From NCBI GenBank assembly GCA_963920665.1, contig OY987268.1, positions 5,272,501 through 5,336,500 of the forward strand: a stretch of 64,000 nt of DNA, in the 5' to 3' direction. The DNA comes from Straminergon stramineum. Taxonomy: Eukaryota > Streptophyta > Bryopsida > Hypnales > Calliergonaceae. The translations under genes and the position numbers were made by a program. The notes beneath the pieces are model-generated. The model saw nothing but the letters and a program-made list of their open reading frames with translations, had not been told where the DNA came from and ran no database searches. Positions 12,042-22,858 of this stretch are shown one piece after another (positions within the stretch are counted from its first letter, which is position 1; the number at the start of each line of letters is the position of its first letter).

Positions 12042-12171
12042 ATGGCATCGATGATGATGTGGAAAGTGCTTTTTTTGCTTCACCTGTTGTGTGCCTTGGC
12101 TGCCATGGCGGGGGTTCATTCGCAAGGCGATGCAACTCAGGAAGTTAAAATCCTTAATCAGGCTTTTGAAG
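12042..12171 (+). pseudogene. LRR-RLK copy A exon 1: signal peptide
   Basis: Begins MASMMMWKVLFLLHLLCALA, a typical secretory signal peptide, followed by AMAGVHSQ and a short mature start ending LNQAFE. An in-frame ATG exists further upstream (11883), but the ATG at 12042 places the hydrophobic core at the N terminus and aligns with copy B. The mature start is six residues longer than in copy B. The donor position reads AAG-AT where copy B has AAG-GT, so normal splicing of intron 1 is probably lost. Confidence 0.8.
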
Positions 12172-12781
12172 ATACAGAATTCTTTTCTTGATTTAATTTG
12201 TTCGTCATGACTCAATAACTCAATAAAGTCAAGTTCTTTTCATGTTCTATTCATCGGCGGTCCTCCTCTACGTTGGCACCTTTTCAAGACTGGTGACCTG
12301 TCCTTAAGACCTTGTTGTAAGAGCTTTGTGTAGATTTATGTCCCAAGTTTTGGCACACGAATGGTGCCATTTTAAAGCGTCTATGCTATTGGTGGCTAGC
12401 CCAGCCTATCTGCCCAAGTTGCTGATAATCAATGAGTACATTGTTCATTCTATGTAGTGTGGCATTCATTCTCTGCATCAATTGCTAGAAAGCCACCACA
12501 ATGGAGCAACTGAAACAGTACACATGGAAATATTGAAATAGGGTGTGCCAAAATGCGGCAATCAAGAGTTGCCATGCCAGTAAGGACGTTCAAGTGCTTA
12601 GATGTGCTTTGTTTGAAACCGCAAGCTATTAGATGTTTATTTAATTGGTCCAGAAATGAGGTTTTACATGAGAATCTCAGGTGCAGTTGAAGATGGATGT
12701 AAAAATCCAGATAAATTTCCATATTATGGCCGCATTTCCAAAACTTGGCACTTTTATGTTTAGATTGTGCATTCTGAAATC

Positions 12782-13140
12782 TATCATTAGATGAACTTTA
12801 GCTAGTCTAAAGGTTTGTAAATTCCACAAGTTCTTAGACTGTGGGAGCTCGGCCACAGTACCATAGTTAGCTGACATGGCAAAGCACATGTCATGCTAGA
12901 TAATCATAAAAAATATTTCTTTAAATATATTCTTTGAAAAAAAAATAATTAATAATTTTATTTTTGAAAATTTGAACATTTTCATTTATTTATTTTTAAA
13001 AAAATTTAAGTAATTTATAATTCTGACCAGCAATGTCTGCTTCACAGCACGGGGAACCACCTCCAAATGGCCCTCCAATATAGTTGAAAAACTTCTAATG
13101 ACTCGGGTTTCAAAAAAACAAAAAAGAACATCTAATGACT
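12782..13140. mobile_element. MITE-like insertion in intron 1, copy A only at this position
   Basis: Relative to copy B, intron 1 is interrupted here between GAAATCTATC and CCTAGACTTTA. The insert contains AGACTGTGGGAGCTCGG, GACATGGC, a very AT-rich core and TTCTGACCAGCA, the same landmarks and order as the insert at 63561-63828 in copy B, which lies at a different point of the intron. Ends are degraded, so target duplication is unclear. Confidence 0.55.
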
Positions 13141-13552
13141 ATTCCTAGACTTTAGAGCTAAAGAAGAAAATGAAAGAAAAAATGGAGTATGGAATACCAC
13201 CATTTTAACAAAATTTTCCATATCCTAGCAACAGTAGCTCAAAATCCCATGATCTCTTATCTCTTCTATTAAATGCAAGTTGTGTCACAATTTCATCCAT
13301 CATTTTCTCATCTGCTGAACTTTTGATCCTTTAGTTCTTGGTAAATCCTAATGACATTAATCCAAACATCTTCTCAATACAATAGACATTACAGTTTGAT
13401 GCCAGGAAACTTTTTGTTGTTGCAGCACTGCAACAGACTCTACATATTCTATTAATTTCTCAATGAACAGATTTTGACAAATTATGCTTGTCTTGACGAA
13501 TGAGACATGACTGAACTTGCATGTGTGTGCTCGCTCTGTAACTTACTTGCAG

Positions 13553-13766
13553 GAGTGGCTGTGCACAGCATGATGCAGTCTTGGATAAAATCAGGCACCA
13601 GTCCAGATCTCTTCAATAACAGTTGGGGCTGGTCTTCTGAGGGACACCCCTGTGGTGAAGGCTTCTGGGCCTAGTGGTCGTGGATTACTTGCTCCACTGT
13701 CTCCTATCAGCCTGACTTGGACAGCAACTCCACAGTCAGATTCAGCACTTTGGTACATCTATATCT
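13553..13766 (+). pseudogene. LRR-RLK exon 2: N-terminal cap of LRR domain
   Basis: After a TTGCAG acceptor the frame reads VAVHSMMQSWIKSG, then SSEGHPCGEGFWA, a stop (TAG, 13672-13674), and WSWITCSTVSYQPDLDS to LVHLYL. The W-rich segment with paired cysteines is what is expected of the LRR N-terminal cap in plant RLKs. The exon ends CT before GTGAGT, which matches the phase-2 pattern of the following LRR exons. A plus-strand open frame at 13652-13867 is in another frame and is not the gene. Confidence 0.7.
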
Positions 13767-13971
13767 GTGAGTTCCCAACGCCTGTTCTTGATCAGAATGA
13801 TGCATCATTCATGGAAGCTTTCACACCCACAGATCCATTCAGTGAAGGATTGAGGGAGTTAAATTAGTGTCTCTGCAAGATCTAATTTCACAACAATGGT
13901 ATTCAATCTTTTTGAGGGAACAAGGCCCGAGTGCTTTTCCTGTTGTGCTCTTTCAGTCTGCAATGTTTTAA

Positions 13972-14615
13972 CCCTAAATGGCCAGGGCTCCAAATTTGAG
14001 TGTTGACAGAACTTTGGAGTTAAAATGAAACAAGTTACCAAATTACTCTTCTTAGGATTTTAAAGTCAATTTCTTCAAATTGAAGTCTAGTTTTAGCATC
14101 AACGATCTGGTTTTGAAAATGAACGATTATGATTTTTCTAGTCAAGATTTTGTACAAGGGTGTCCATTGTAAATCTTGATTTTCTAGTGTCGAGGGCTCT
14201 TGGAAATGAGTCTCAAATACACTAGATCTTGGAGAAAAAATCACATTAGAAATTCATTTATAAAAATTGTAGAATAAATTTTTAAGAAGCCATAAATTGA
14301 ATGGGGTTATGCATGTTATGTCTTTCAACATCATATGTCTTTTTGGTGGCCTCAATTTTAGATTTGATATGTGAAAAGAGGATTGAAAGATCTCAAATCG
14401 TTTTCACAATTTAACACCATAAGGATCAAACATTATAATCTATCAATCCATAAGTGATATTATTGTATTTTCTTTTTCCATGTTATCTTTACCATGTCTA
14501 GTTTGAATTTTTAAGGTTATTTTTTTTTAATTGATAAAGCTTATCAAAATGTGGGCTTTTTATTCAATTAGAGCAAATTCAAAGAAGCTCAAAATAGGTC
14601 TTGGGCATTTGGGGT
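13972..14615. mobile_element. TTAA-bounded element (family 2) in intron 2
   Basis: Left end TTAA then CCCTAAATGGCCAGG. Right end CCTTGGGCATTTGGGG-type sequence (GGTCTTGGGCATTTGGGG) followed by TTTAA. The interior matches the copy at about 33434-33959 (CAAGATTTTGT, CAAGGGTGTCCATTG, TTTTCTAGT). About 640 bp, no coding capacity. Confidence 0.65.
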
Positions 14616-15207
14616 TTAAGTTCATTACAAACTGTGTCACTTTGGAAAATTAAAATAGGATAACCAACTATTGAAAACATCAAAAGAATTTTGCCAAGTA
14701 TTGTGACATACATCTAAGCAATGCTGTAAGAACTAGCAGAAGTGTAGATCTGGGATTTCAGGCTGGTCATGCACCCTGAAAGTGCCAAATATTCAAGTGA
14801 AGTACATCAAATCCCCAGAAATTGATTCTTTGGGGCAGTTTTTTTGTTGCATACCTAGGCAGATCTCCAAGACCAAGGGTATGGTCTGGTTAGCCCATAC
14901 TCTAGAATAAATCCGTGGTTACATTCCGAGAAATTTGGTTTTGTTAAGTTCAACAAGAATTTCAGAGATGTATTCATTATTGGATCTTCAAGAGTAAGCC
15001 AGTACATCATTATATATTTTGGTGAACTTGATCAGACAGATGTTTTTTAAAACTAAATGGACAATTTCCATCAGACAGACGATTTGAGTGCAGTCCCATT
15101 AAGCTTAGTTTCAGTTCATGCTCAGGATGGATGGATGCTTTTCTTGAAGCCCAGGAATTGTGATGAAAAGATCTTCAGGTGACTAATCTTTGCACATCTG
15201 CCTGCAG
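14616..15207. other. Intron 2 remainder, no feature seen
   Basis: AT-rich intron sequence before the acceptor TGCCTGCAG at 15199-15207. I see no further repeat boundary or open frame of interest. Confidence 0.4.
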
Positions 15208-15279
15208 GGATGGTGTGGGCACACGACTTGTCGGTGAACTCCCTCCTGCAATTGTGAATCTGACCAACCTTGAGACTCT
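15208..15279 (+). pseudogene. LRR-RLK exon 3: leucine-rich repeat
   Basis: A 72-bp phase-2 exon coding LDGVGTRLVGELPPAIVNLT then NLETL, a canonical plant LRR unit (LxGxLPxxIxNLTNLxxL). Flanked by TGCCTGCAG and GTAAGC splice signals. Confidence 0.85.
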
Positions 15280-15374
15280 GTAAGCAATTTTTTGAGGCAT
15301 TCAGCACTTTAATTTCATCTACTTGCAACAACATCAATCTCATAAAATTGGCAGTATTCCAAGCAGGACATTAG

Positions 15375-15517
15375 CCCTTAAACGTAGACACCGGGACATT
15401 TTGTGTCCGATGGATGACTTCATTGTTGATTGTAGAAAAATAGAATGCACCTATTGGTCCAATATTCAGAGTAATTTTGCTCACTACTTTGGTCATGGGG
15501 GTTGCATCCTTTAAGGG
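15375..15517. mobile_element. TTAA-bounded mini element (family 3) in intron 3
   Basis: A 143-bp element flanked by TTAG on the left and TTAA on the right, with ends CCCTTAAACG and CATCCTTTAAGGG. The interior is about 90% like the copy at 40631-40770 (TTTTGTGTCC, GATTGTAGAAAAA, AATGCACCTATTGGTCCAA). Non-coding. Confidence 0.8.
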
Positions 15518-15913
15518 TTAAAGTGGTCATACAAAGTGGCCCTTGCAAGGTTAATTTACCCATGAGAAAATACAGGAGTTCCTTTTTTTGCCACCCGTGA
15601 TAAAATTGGGAATATTTAAATTCATATTTTGAATTAGGGACCCCAAATTAGAGATTAGAGGTGAAAAAGATAGATTTTAATGCAACACAAAATAGGGGAT
15701 TTTTTTTACAATTACCCCCCAAAACACATAATTCACCTTGCAAGGCCTACTTCATATGACCACTTTTATTAATGTCCTACACATTCCAATACTTTAGGAC
15801 TTTTCAAAATGTTCATTCTAAAACATAAATCCATACTTGTCCTAGATTTTAGACCTTTATGAACATATATACACATATGTTCAATTTTTTAGGCTATTAT
15901 CATGCCAATTTAA

Positions 15914-16789
15914 CCCCTAAAGCAATTTGATGTTTTTAGGCCCCAAACTATTTTGAAGTAGTCAAACCCAAAGCAAGACCATAATCTTCATCTATATTTA
16001 TTCATTAACAAATTCAATAATAGGATTATTTAGTTAACTCGTTAGAGTATACCCTCCTAGAAATTTCAAAATAAGAAACCTTATCAATCATGATGCTTGG
16101 ATTTCAAAATGAATTATTTTCAACTCTTCCCAAATAGTTAGGTTTCATCTTTCAAAAGTTTTACATAAAAATGTGTAGATCCTACAACTTGTTACTCTCT
16201 ATAATGTATTGAAGAAATAAATTGGAAATGCATGCCACAGATTTTAACAAAAAAAATCATATTCATGCTTGAAAAAGAAAGTAAGTAGAAAGAAGTAGAG
16301 AATGATTCAAAATACTCAAATTGTTATGAAAAATTCTAATTCTATGGTTGTAATGTTGTCATAAACAATCTACATCCAATGATTTTTTTTTTTCAAAAAT
16401 ACTGAAAATTGAGTTCAATAAAGGATTTCAATGTTTATTTTAGAGTAGAGATTCTATAACTACCTACAAACTAAAACTCCTCATCACTTTCATATGGTCA
16501 ATCAAACATTTGGAATGATTAAGAATTTTTTCACATACATACAAATCTAGGAAGCGAAGTTCAAATTTTTATTTCTTAAAAAAATTTTTTTTTAGCTGTC
16601 AAAGGAACAATAGAAACTAGATATCATACAATAACTATTTAACCATGTAGACAAAAGTTATGAAAGTTGTTGCACCTTGAAGCTACTCCTTGAGCACATT
16701 TTATGTACAACTTTCAGAAAAGAGACCCCAAAATTCTATTCTTAGTGAGCTACTATGTTGCCAAAAAACAGTGTTTGGTCCTTTAAGGG
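15914..16789. mobile_element. TTAA-bounded element (family 1) in intron 3
   Basis: An 876-bp element with perfect TTAA on both sides. Left end CCCCTAAAG, right end CCTTTAAGGG. It shares with the other family-1 copies the block containing TTTATTTTAGAGTAGAGA and the terminal part mentioning GCTACTATGTTGCCAAAAAA. No open frame of interest. Confidence 0.75.
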
Positions 16790-17016
16790 TTAATAAAATT
16801 ACCTATCAATTGAGTGGCTGGGTTATGTGTTTGTAACCTGGAGTTGTTTTGATGGAACTTCCCTCAGTCTCATGTTTGGCTATTGCTCAATTGCAGTGTG
16901 CCTTTGATTTTTTTTATTTAAAAAAAATAAAAAATGGAGATCCTTTGATTCTTTCAATCAATTAAAATTGTCCAATTTCAAGTGCTTTCTTACTGATTTG
17001 TATCTCTTGTGCCCAG

Positions 17017-17094
17017 GGTGATAACCAATGCGAGCAAGCTCTCTGGACCTCTTCCTGGAGGACTTTTCTGTTCCTCTCAAGTTCTTCAGTACAT
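17017..17094 (+). pseudogene. LRR-RLK exon 4: leucine-rich repeat
   Basis: A 78-bp phase-2 exon after GTGCCCAG, coding VITNASKLSGPLPGGLFCSS then QVLQY, one LRR unit. Donor AT-GTGAGT. Confidence 0.85.
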
Positions 17095-17830
17095 GTGAGT
17101 AAGGTAAATCAGCCCATTGTGGTCAGATGACCCATAGTGGTCACCTAGCAAGTCTCCCCATTGTGGTTTTTTTCAAACCCCATCATGGGTTTTATTAGTA
17201 AATGAGATTTGGACCACAATCAATGTCTTAATTGACAGTAATGGAGTGATTAGTGACTGCATTAGGAACTTCTAATTTTTTAGTGTAATTTCATTGTAGG
17301 AAGTGACTTTTTTTAGGCCTTTTACATTAGAAATTATTGTGACTGCTTTAGGTGTGTAAGAGCATCGCCACCCATTCTCGCCAAAGGTGGCTCGGGGAAT
17401 GGGGTGGCCCGGGCCCTGCTCCTCCTGGTCTCCTCTTGGCCGGGGAGGACCCCTAGCCATTCCCAGCTTCTGTGACACTGGAAAAAAAGTCAATGAAGTA
17501 GTTTTAATGACTTGCAAAGTTTAGGTGTTTTATTAGTGGGTTGTCAGGGCATTGGTATTCAAGAAGGAGAAGAAAAACTTTGTCGTGGAAAAAATTATAT
17601 ATTTAAAATGTGTAATTACAAGAATAATAAGACTAAATAAAAAATTATTCTTTATATATACACTAGATCAATATGAAAAGTAAAAGAATGTACTTACGTA
17701 GGCTTGGATTAAAGCAAAACAATGTCTTAAAGTAGGCATAGGTTAAAATAAAAGAATTTGTTGAGGATCTTTTACTTTTTACATAATATTTGAATAAAAA
17801 TAAATTATAAAACACAAAAAGGATATTGAA

Positions 17831-18270
17831 GTGTGCTTGAGGTGTGCTTGAGGTTTACCTCAAGCACACCTCAAGCACACTCAACACTATTTGATTTTTA
17901 CATTGAATTTGACTACCAAAATATTTAAAATACAAAAAGTGCTTGAAGTATGCTTGAAGTGTGCTTGAGGTATGCTTGAAGTGTGCTTGAGGTATGCTTG
18001 AGGTATGCTTGAGGTGTGCTTGAGGTAGACCTCAAGCACACCTCAAGCACTTTTTGTGTTTTTACATTGAAGATGAATCAAAAAAATTAAAAGATTAAAA
18101 AATAGTCTTGAGGTGTGCATGAGGTCTATCTCAAGCACACCTCAAACACTTTTTGTGTTTTTACATTGAAGATGAATCAAAAAAATTAAAAAATTAAAAA
18201 ATAGTCTTGAGGTGTGCTTGAGGTAGACCTCAAGTACACCTCAAGCACTATTTGTGTTTTTACATTGAAG
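17831..18270. repeat. Array of TGTGCTTGAGGT palindromes and 99-bp tandem repeats
   Basis: GTGTGCTTGAGG repeats run in one orientation and then in the reverse (CCTCAAGCACAC), forming perfect hairpins at 17831-17880, about 17940-18050, 18107-18151 and 18205-18249. The last two hairpins are part of a 99-bp tandem unit (CACTTTTTGTGTTTTTACAT at 18049 and 18148, with a variant at 18247). Likely subterminal or internal repeats of the Harbinger-type element. Confidence 0.8.
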
Positions 18271-18289
18271 ATGGGGTTGTAACCTTGAG

Positions 18290-18525
18290 GGCCGGGGTGG
18301 ATTGACTCCCCTTGCTTGTCTCCCTTAGTTAATCCAAGGGTGCATGAAAATAAAATGATCCCCTATTTTGTGCTTCACTAATTTATCTTCTAAAACTCCC
18401 AAACTAATTTGGGGCCTTCGATTGCAAATATGAATTCGAAATTTGCAAATTTTATCATGTGTTGCAAATAAAAAATTTCAGGGTTTTCCCTCAGGGTCGA
18501 GCCAGGGGGTCAATCCACCCCAACC
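18290..18525. mobile_element. Nested hAT-type MITE, 236 bp
   Basis: Terminal inverted repeats GGCCGGGGTGGATTG and CAATCCACCCCAACC. Flanks ACCTTGAG (18282-18289) and ACTTTGAG (18526-18533) form an 8-bp target duplication with one mismatch, as expected for hAT. The interior (GCAAATTTTATCATGTGT, AAAAATTTCAG, TTTTCCCTCA) matches the longer relative at 20883-21456. It interrupts the Harbinger-type element, so it is the younger of the two. Confidence 0.8.
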
Positions 18526-19149
18526 ACTTTGAGTTATTGTGTACTTAATTAAAGTGACACAATCAAGTTATAGTTAAGTGAGCTGACAAAAAAATGCTGA
18601 CAAAAAAAAATAGTCAACAAATGGCAGGGACGGTGTCCTAGTGTTTGGCGAGACACATTTGGAGTGACCCGGCTCCTAGTCTCCCTCCCCGGGTCCCCGG
18701 TGGACTACATTTTTCTCTCTGGGCCCGCCCAAAACCAGCCCGGCCGACTTTGGCGAGAATGGGTGGCGATGCTCTAAGATGAGCATGATGGATACAGATT
18801 TTGTTGGTTCTGGGGTAGTCTACAGACTCTTATGAGCCATGATGGGCTGAACACTTCAAAAATTCATAGCAAATTCATACTTTGTCAAAAAAAATATAAT
18901 TTCAAATGCTCTCACTGTTTCTCAAACTTATGTTTATGTGGAAAAAAAATGAAAAAATTTCAGCCATGGCATGAATATGAACTCCTAATTCTGACCGCAA
19001 TAGGTTGTTTTACCTTAGTCCCTGTGTCTTATCTTAAGTTAATTCAGTACGTGGGCTTGCTGCAAGTCCACGTTCATTTGGTTGCTTTGGGTGTCCACAG
19101 AGCACAGCATCAAAAAAGATTTGCAATGTCAGTTCTTGTGGTCCTCTGT

Positions 19150-19215
19150 CTTGTCAACCTGGCCAAGCCGCTTGCAATGAAATTCTGTTTCAGTTGTTTC
19201 AAAAAGAAAAGAAAA
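19150..19215 (+). repeat. Retroposon 3' tail in intron 4
   Basis: CGCTTGCAATGAAATTCTG, then TTTCAGTTGTTTCAAAAAG and an A-rich end. The same tail type is seen at 6605-6650 (reversed), 20440-20490 (reversed), 57560-57620 and in the foldback element. It looks like the 3' end of plant L1-type LINEs or a SINE that uses them. Confidence 0.5.
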
Positions 19216-19280
19216 GTCTCCCTCTCCCTCTCATTTTTAACCAATTAGAGTATAATTCCAAGCGTGGCATGTTCCTTCAG

Positions 19281-19379
19281 AAAACTTGTCAACTGTGCCT
19301 TCAATGGAAGCATAAGCAGCGGGTTTGACCTTGGCTGTTACATTAATGGCATTTACATTAACGAAGGGCTTGACTACCT
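19281..19379 (+). pseudogene. LRR-RLK exon 5: leucine-rich repeat
   Basis: A 99-bp phase-2 exon after TTCCTTCAG, coding KLVNCAFNGSISSGFDLGC then YINGIYINEGLDYL. Donor CT-GTAAGT. Confidence 0.8.
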
Positions 19380-20439
19380 GTAAGTCCAGTGCATACACCT
19401 AACCAGTGTTCAGGAAATTTTTCAAGGTCCTCCAGCTGATTTCCTCCTTCCGCAAAAATGAACCAGTTTTTTTTCAATGGGCACCAGTTACATCCTTTGA
19501 ATCACAAAAAGTACCAGTTTATTTCCTCCAATTTTAATTTCTCACCAGCAAATTTCCCTTAAATTGAAATTGGCACTGGCTAAATTGCAAAATTTGTATA
19601 AAATATAGAAAAAAAAGATTAGAAATGAAAGTACTAATTAATATTGCATCCTTAGCAAGAATTGAACTTGACAAAGTCCTTCACCACTTAAAGGCCAAGG
19701 ATCCCCCAACCCATGCAATATGGAGTTGAGGATGGTTATGAAAAGGTTGCATGAAATCAAAAGAGTTCAAGAAGTACCAATTTTATGTTCTTCAAATATT
19801 TCTTTTGTTGCCCCTATAAGCTACCGCTCAAGATTTGCATATAAATGGTAAAACTTAGAAGAATTATTCCATAGGTCAATGGCCTCTTCTATTATGTTGT
19901 CACAGTCTTTGTTAGGTCCTCCTAAGGCCAATCGCATGACATTGTCCAAATTAGATGTTTTCATGCGATTTCGAAGTTTTTCCTCTAGCAACTTCGGGAG
20001 GTGCCTTGCACTGCTACGAGGTGGCAAGCCACAACTCTGTGAGCTGTGAGCTAGTAAGGTTTCTCATTTTTATTTATTTTTTTAGTAATTAGAATTTCAT
20101 ACTAGGGCCTTAAGCACAAGTGCAAAGGTTAATATCCAATGGCAATAGACCTTCATTAACCAGGTATTAGCCAATAATTTTTTGGGCAAGGCAACTGAAA
20201 TCCCCCAAATATTTTAAGGAGGCGGTCAAATATCCTCCAAATTTTGGGTGGCACCGGTTGATTTCCGGATCTAGAAATTTCTTCCCGGTTTAGCATCCTT
20301 TAATTTCAAAATGCAACCGGTTTTTTTCCCAAATCCACCGGCTAACTTTGAATTAACTGCCGGTTCTTTCCAATCATTGCACCTAACTTATATCTCTTGA
20401 TTTCGTAGGAAAGACTCTTGAATAAGTTAAGTACTTTCT

Positions 20440-20495
20440 ATTTTTTTTTTTTTTTTTGAAACACATGGACAATTTCCATTGCAAGTACTTTCTAT
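20440..20495 (-). repeat. Retroposon 3' tail, minus strand, in intron 5
   Basis: An uninterrupted run of T (about 20441-20457) followed by GAAACACATGGACAATTTCC and ATTGCAAG. Reversed, this reads CTTGCAAT-GGAAATTGTCC-ATGTGTTTC-(A)n, the same tail type as 19150-19215. The neighbouring intron sequence (19395-20340) contains loosely repeated CCAGTT/CCGGTT phrases but no clear element borders. Confidence 0.5.
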
Positions 20496-20882
20496 TTGTG
20501 CTAAAGGCTGAGTAGAAAAGCCAGGCCATATTTGAACATTACACTACTGGTGGTGGAACTCCTTGGCACTGGGGTCCATAACTTAGTAAAGGACTTGCAA
20601 CTAAAGAGCTCATTGGAACCATTTTGAGTTGCTCATATCAACATATGGAAATCCTAGATTTTTTAAGTTGCAATTCAGTTTCTAGAGTTTCTAGAAACCC
20701 ACCTGAGCACTTGCAAGCCTAGAATACAAGACTTTGGGCAATCCAATGTTGTAATTTCCAGTCAGAGTTTGGAGCATTGGAACATCATTTTGTGGGTGCT
20801 CTGAAATTTGCTCTTTTGACCATGAACATTGTTCACTGGGGTCAAGTTGATTTGCCAATCTGTCTTTCATGGCTATTTTATA

Positions 20883-21456
20883 GGCCAGGGTGAACTGCCC
20901 CCCTTGCTCATCCCCCTAAGTCATTGTAGTAGAACCGCCCATTACCAGCCACTTAAGCATTTTGGGCATAATCTAGAGTAGTAGAAGGCATTGTTAAATT
21001 TTTGCTGTGTAGAGAGATAGAAATGATGGACGTTGTCAAATTTTCATAATTTTTTTCCTTAAATTCAAATTGTTCTGAATTTTAGAAGCCAGAATTTGGC
21101 TTGCTCCCATTCCCAATATATAGATTCTTCCATCACTGCTCATCAAAAGATTAATTTGGCTCTAAAAACGAAGCACATGTGTCATGACAGTGATGGCTAG
21201 AAGATGGTTGGAAACTAGAAAACTAATGGTTAGATATCTATCATCTCTATGTTGAATTTCCCATTACCTATGTATTGACTATGGGTCTTGGCTGGTCATA
21301 GGAGGTTCTACCATAAATTACCTTTTATACCTATCCCAAGTAATTAGGGACCTCTAAGCCTCTGATTGCAATAATGAATTCAAAATCTGCAAATTTTATC
21401 ATGTGTGGCAAATGAAAAATTTCAGCATTTTCCCTCAAGGACAATTCACCATGGCC
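20883..21456. mobile_element. hAT-type MITE, 574 bp, in intron 5
   Basis: Ends GGCCAGGGTGAACTG and CAATTCACCATGGCC, flanked by a perfect 8-bp duplication ATTTTATA (20875-20882 and 21457-21464). The interior is shared with the nested element at 18290-18525 and with a fragment at about 29230-29455. Non-coding. Confidence 0.85.
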
Positions 21457-21487
21457 ATTTTATAATTCTCATCTATTTTTTCTGCAG

Positions 21488-21574
21488 AGACTTATCTAGG
21501 AATTCTTTCACAGAAATGGAACCTACTTCATTGGATGGTCATCATCCTCTTCATTTTGGCCAACTTAAAGATCT
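21488..21574 (+). pseudogene. LRR-RLK exon 6: leucine-rich repeat
   Basis: Codes LDLSRNSFTEMEPTSLDGHH then PLHFGQLKDL, 87 bp in phase 2, after TTTCTGCAG. Confidence 0.8.
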
Positions 21575-21726
21575 GTAAGTATTTTTGACAAATTATTCTT
21601 TGACATTGATTTTGAATGTTTGAGGTTGGGAATGTTTTAAGTCCTAGCTTGACCTTGATTTTGATCAAATGACGTAGTATGTTCTAGTATTTATTGAATG
21701 TCATTGTTTTTGTTTATTGATTATAG

Positions 21727-21879
21727 AAATGTCAGCCACAACCAAATAAAAGGAGACTTTGCCATTATGACTTGGAAGCTCGAAATTGTTGATATTTCAA
21801 ACAACTTTATTACCAATATTACTACTTTGGGAAATCCTACATACATTGGCCCCTCAGTCAATCAGTCACTCAAATCCAT
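21727..21879 (+). pseudogene. LRR-RLK exon 7: leucine-rich repeats
   Basis: 153 bp in phase 2 coding LNVSHNQIKGDFAIMTWKLE, then IVDISNNFITNITTLGNPTY, then IGPSVNQSLKSM. Two LRR strands (LNVSHNQI and VDISNNFI) are clear. Confidence 0.85.
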
Positions 21880-22096
21880 GTAAGTGAGAACTATACTTAT
21901 ATGCCACTGCTTGTTTCAAAAGTTTTTCTTGATATATTTTCATTAATGAATATTTGAACTTGACATAATGATTTGGAGGTATACTGGTATGTGTTGTTGT
22001 GTGTTTTTCTTACTTTGATTTTGTAATTTTCAATTGCAATGAATTTGATTTTATATCACTGTACATTAAGAATTTCCATTATACTGTTTTTTGCAG

Positions 22097-22165
22097 ATTT
22101 GCGCAAAATAATTCTATGAACAGATTTCCAGTCGAATTTCTAGAATACCAGACTCTTCAAGACAT
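22097..22165 (+). pseudogene. LRR-RLK exon 8: leucine-rich repeat
   Basis: 69 bp in phase 2 coding FAQNNSMNRFPVEFLEYQTL then QD. Acceptor TTTTTTGCAG, donor AT-GTAAGC. Confidence 0.8.
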
Positions 22166-22388
22166 GTAAGCATACAAATGTTATTAGAGTTTTTTTTAAG
22201 GTTATGTACAACTTTTATTGATCAATCTACATTTGTGCAATTGCATAGAATCAATCAATTTCAAGTAAATAGTGAATTTAGGGTCAAATTGTCTAATTTA
22301 TTTTTTGGGCATTGAATTCAAGTAGTAAGTCTTATATAGTCTTTGAAATATGATATCTAATAGCATATTTGTACATGTTTGTATGCAG

Positions 22389-22490
22389 CAATTTGGACTC
22401 AAACAATATATCAAGCATTGCGCAAATTTCTTCAAACATCAATGTCTCAACAATACAAAGGATGGAAGTCAAAGATTCAACGCATATGAT
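22389..22490 (+). pseudogene. LRR-RLK exon 9: leucine-rich repeat, donor lost
   Basis: Codes INLDSNNISSIAQISSNINV then STIQRMEVKDSTHM. A 102-bp phase-2 exon is predicted if it ends at 22490, where the sequence continues AT-GTTTT instead of GT. The next exon fits this phase exactly, so a G-to-A change in the donor is the simplest reading. A GT two bases later would shift the frame. Confidence 0.6.
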
Positions 22491-22609
22491 ATGTTTTATT
22501 AGTTTTCTTTAGAATATTTGTTTGTTGGTATGTATTTCATTTTCTTTTCATATTTTCCAATATATTCAATTGGAGAAAACTAACCTATTTTTTGTCTTCT
22601 TACTTGTAG

Positions 22610-22678
22610 ATCTATGAGGAAGAATAAGTTTCAAGTATTTCCAAAGGAGCTACTACGATTACCAAATTTGGAGGAAAT
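22610..22678 (+). pseudogene. LRR-RLK exon 10: leucine-rich repeat
   Basis: 69 bp in phase 2 coding SMRKNKFQVFPKELLRLPNL then EE, an LRR unit of the form NxFxxFPxELxxLxNLxxL. Confidence 0.85.
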
Positions 22679-22858
22679 GTAAGTACTTGTTGATTCATGA
22701 CTTGAAAGAAATAAACGATGATTATTGATGCTATGTACATTTCAGTGAGTACTTACTATTTCACTTACAGCAGGTGAAGCTAATAGCGAAATTTTGATGT
22801 CTCAATTCCTTTCAAATGTAAAAAAACATTGATAAATAATGATTTTTTTATCCTGAAG

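Larger units (their letters stand above)
11343..13376 (+). repeat. Tandem gene duplication block, copy A
   Basis: Long direct repeat of 62010-63913, covering upstream region, promoter, 5' leader, exon 1 and the first part of intron 1 of the LRR-RLK. Similarity is continuous apart from small gaps and two independent insertions, at about 12782-13140 here and about 63561-63828 in copy B. The left border is GGGTTT(...)ACTCAGAGACTGGG; the right border is ACATCTTCTCA. Confidence 0.9.
17360..18774. mobile_element. PIF/Harbinger-type element, 1415 bp, in intron 4
   Basis: Perfect terminal inverted repeats of 27 bp starting GAGCATCGCCACCCATTCTC, flanked on both sides by TAA. The GAGCATC start and 3-bp T(T/A)A target duplication are standard for plant PIF/Harbinger elements. 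No transposase is encoded; instead the interior has an array of GTGCTTGAGGT palindromes and a nested hAT-type MITE. The perfect ends suggest a fairly recent insertion into what may already have been a pseudogene. Confidence 0.85.

Noticed and set aside
13652..13867. 71-codon plus-strand open frame as a separate small protein
   Set aside because: It overlaps exon 2 of the RLK in another frame and runs past the phase-2 donor at 13767.
17831..18270. CRISPR-like array of short repeats
   Set aside because: Repeats are directly adjacent, occur in both orientations and lie inside a plant DNA transposon; there are no unique spacers and no cas genes.
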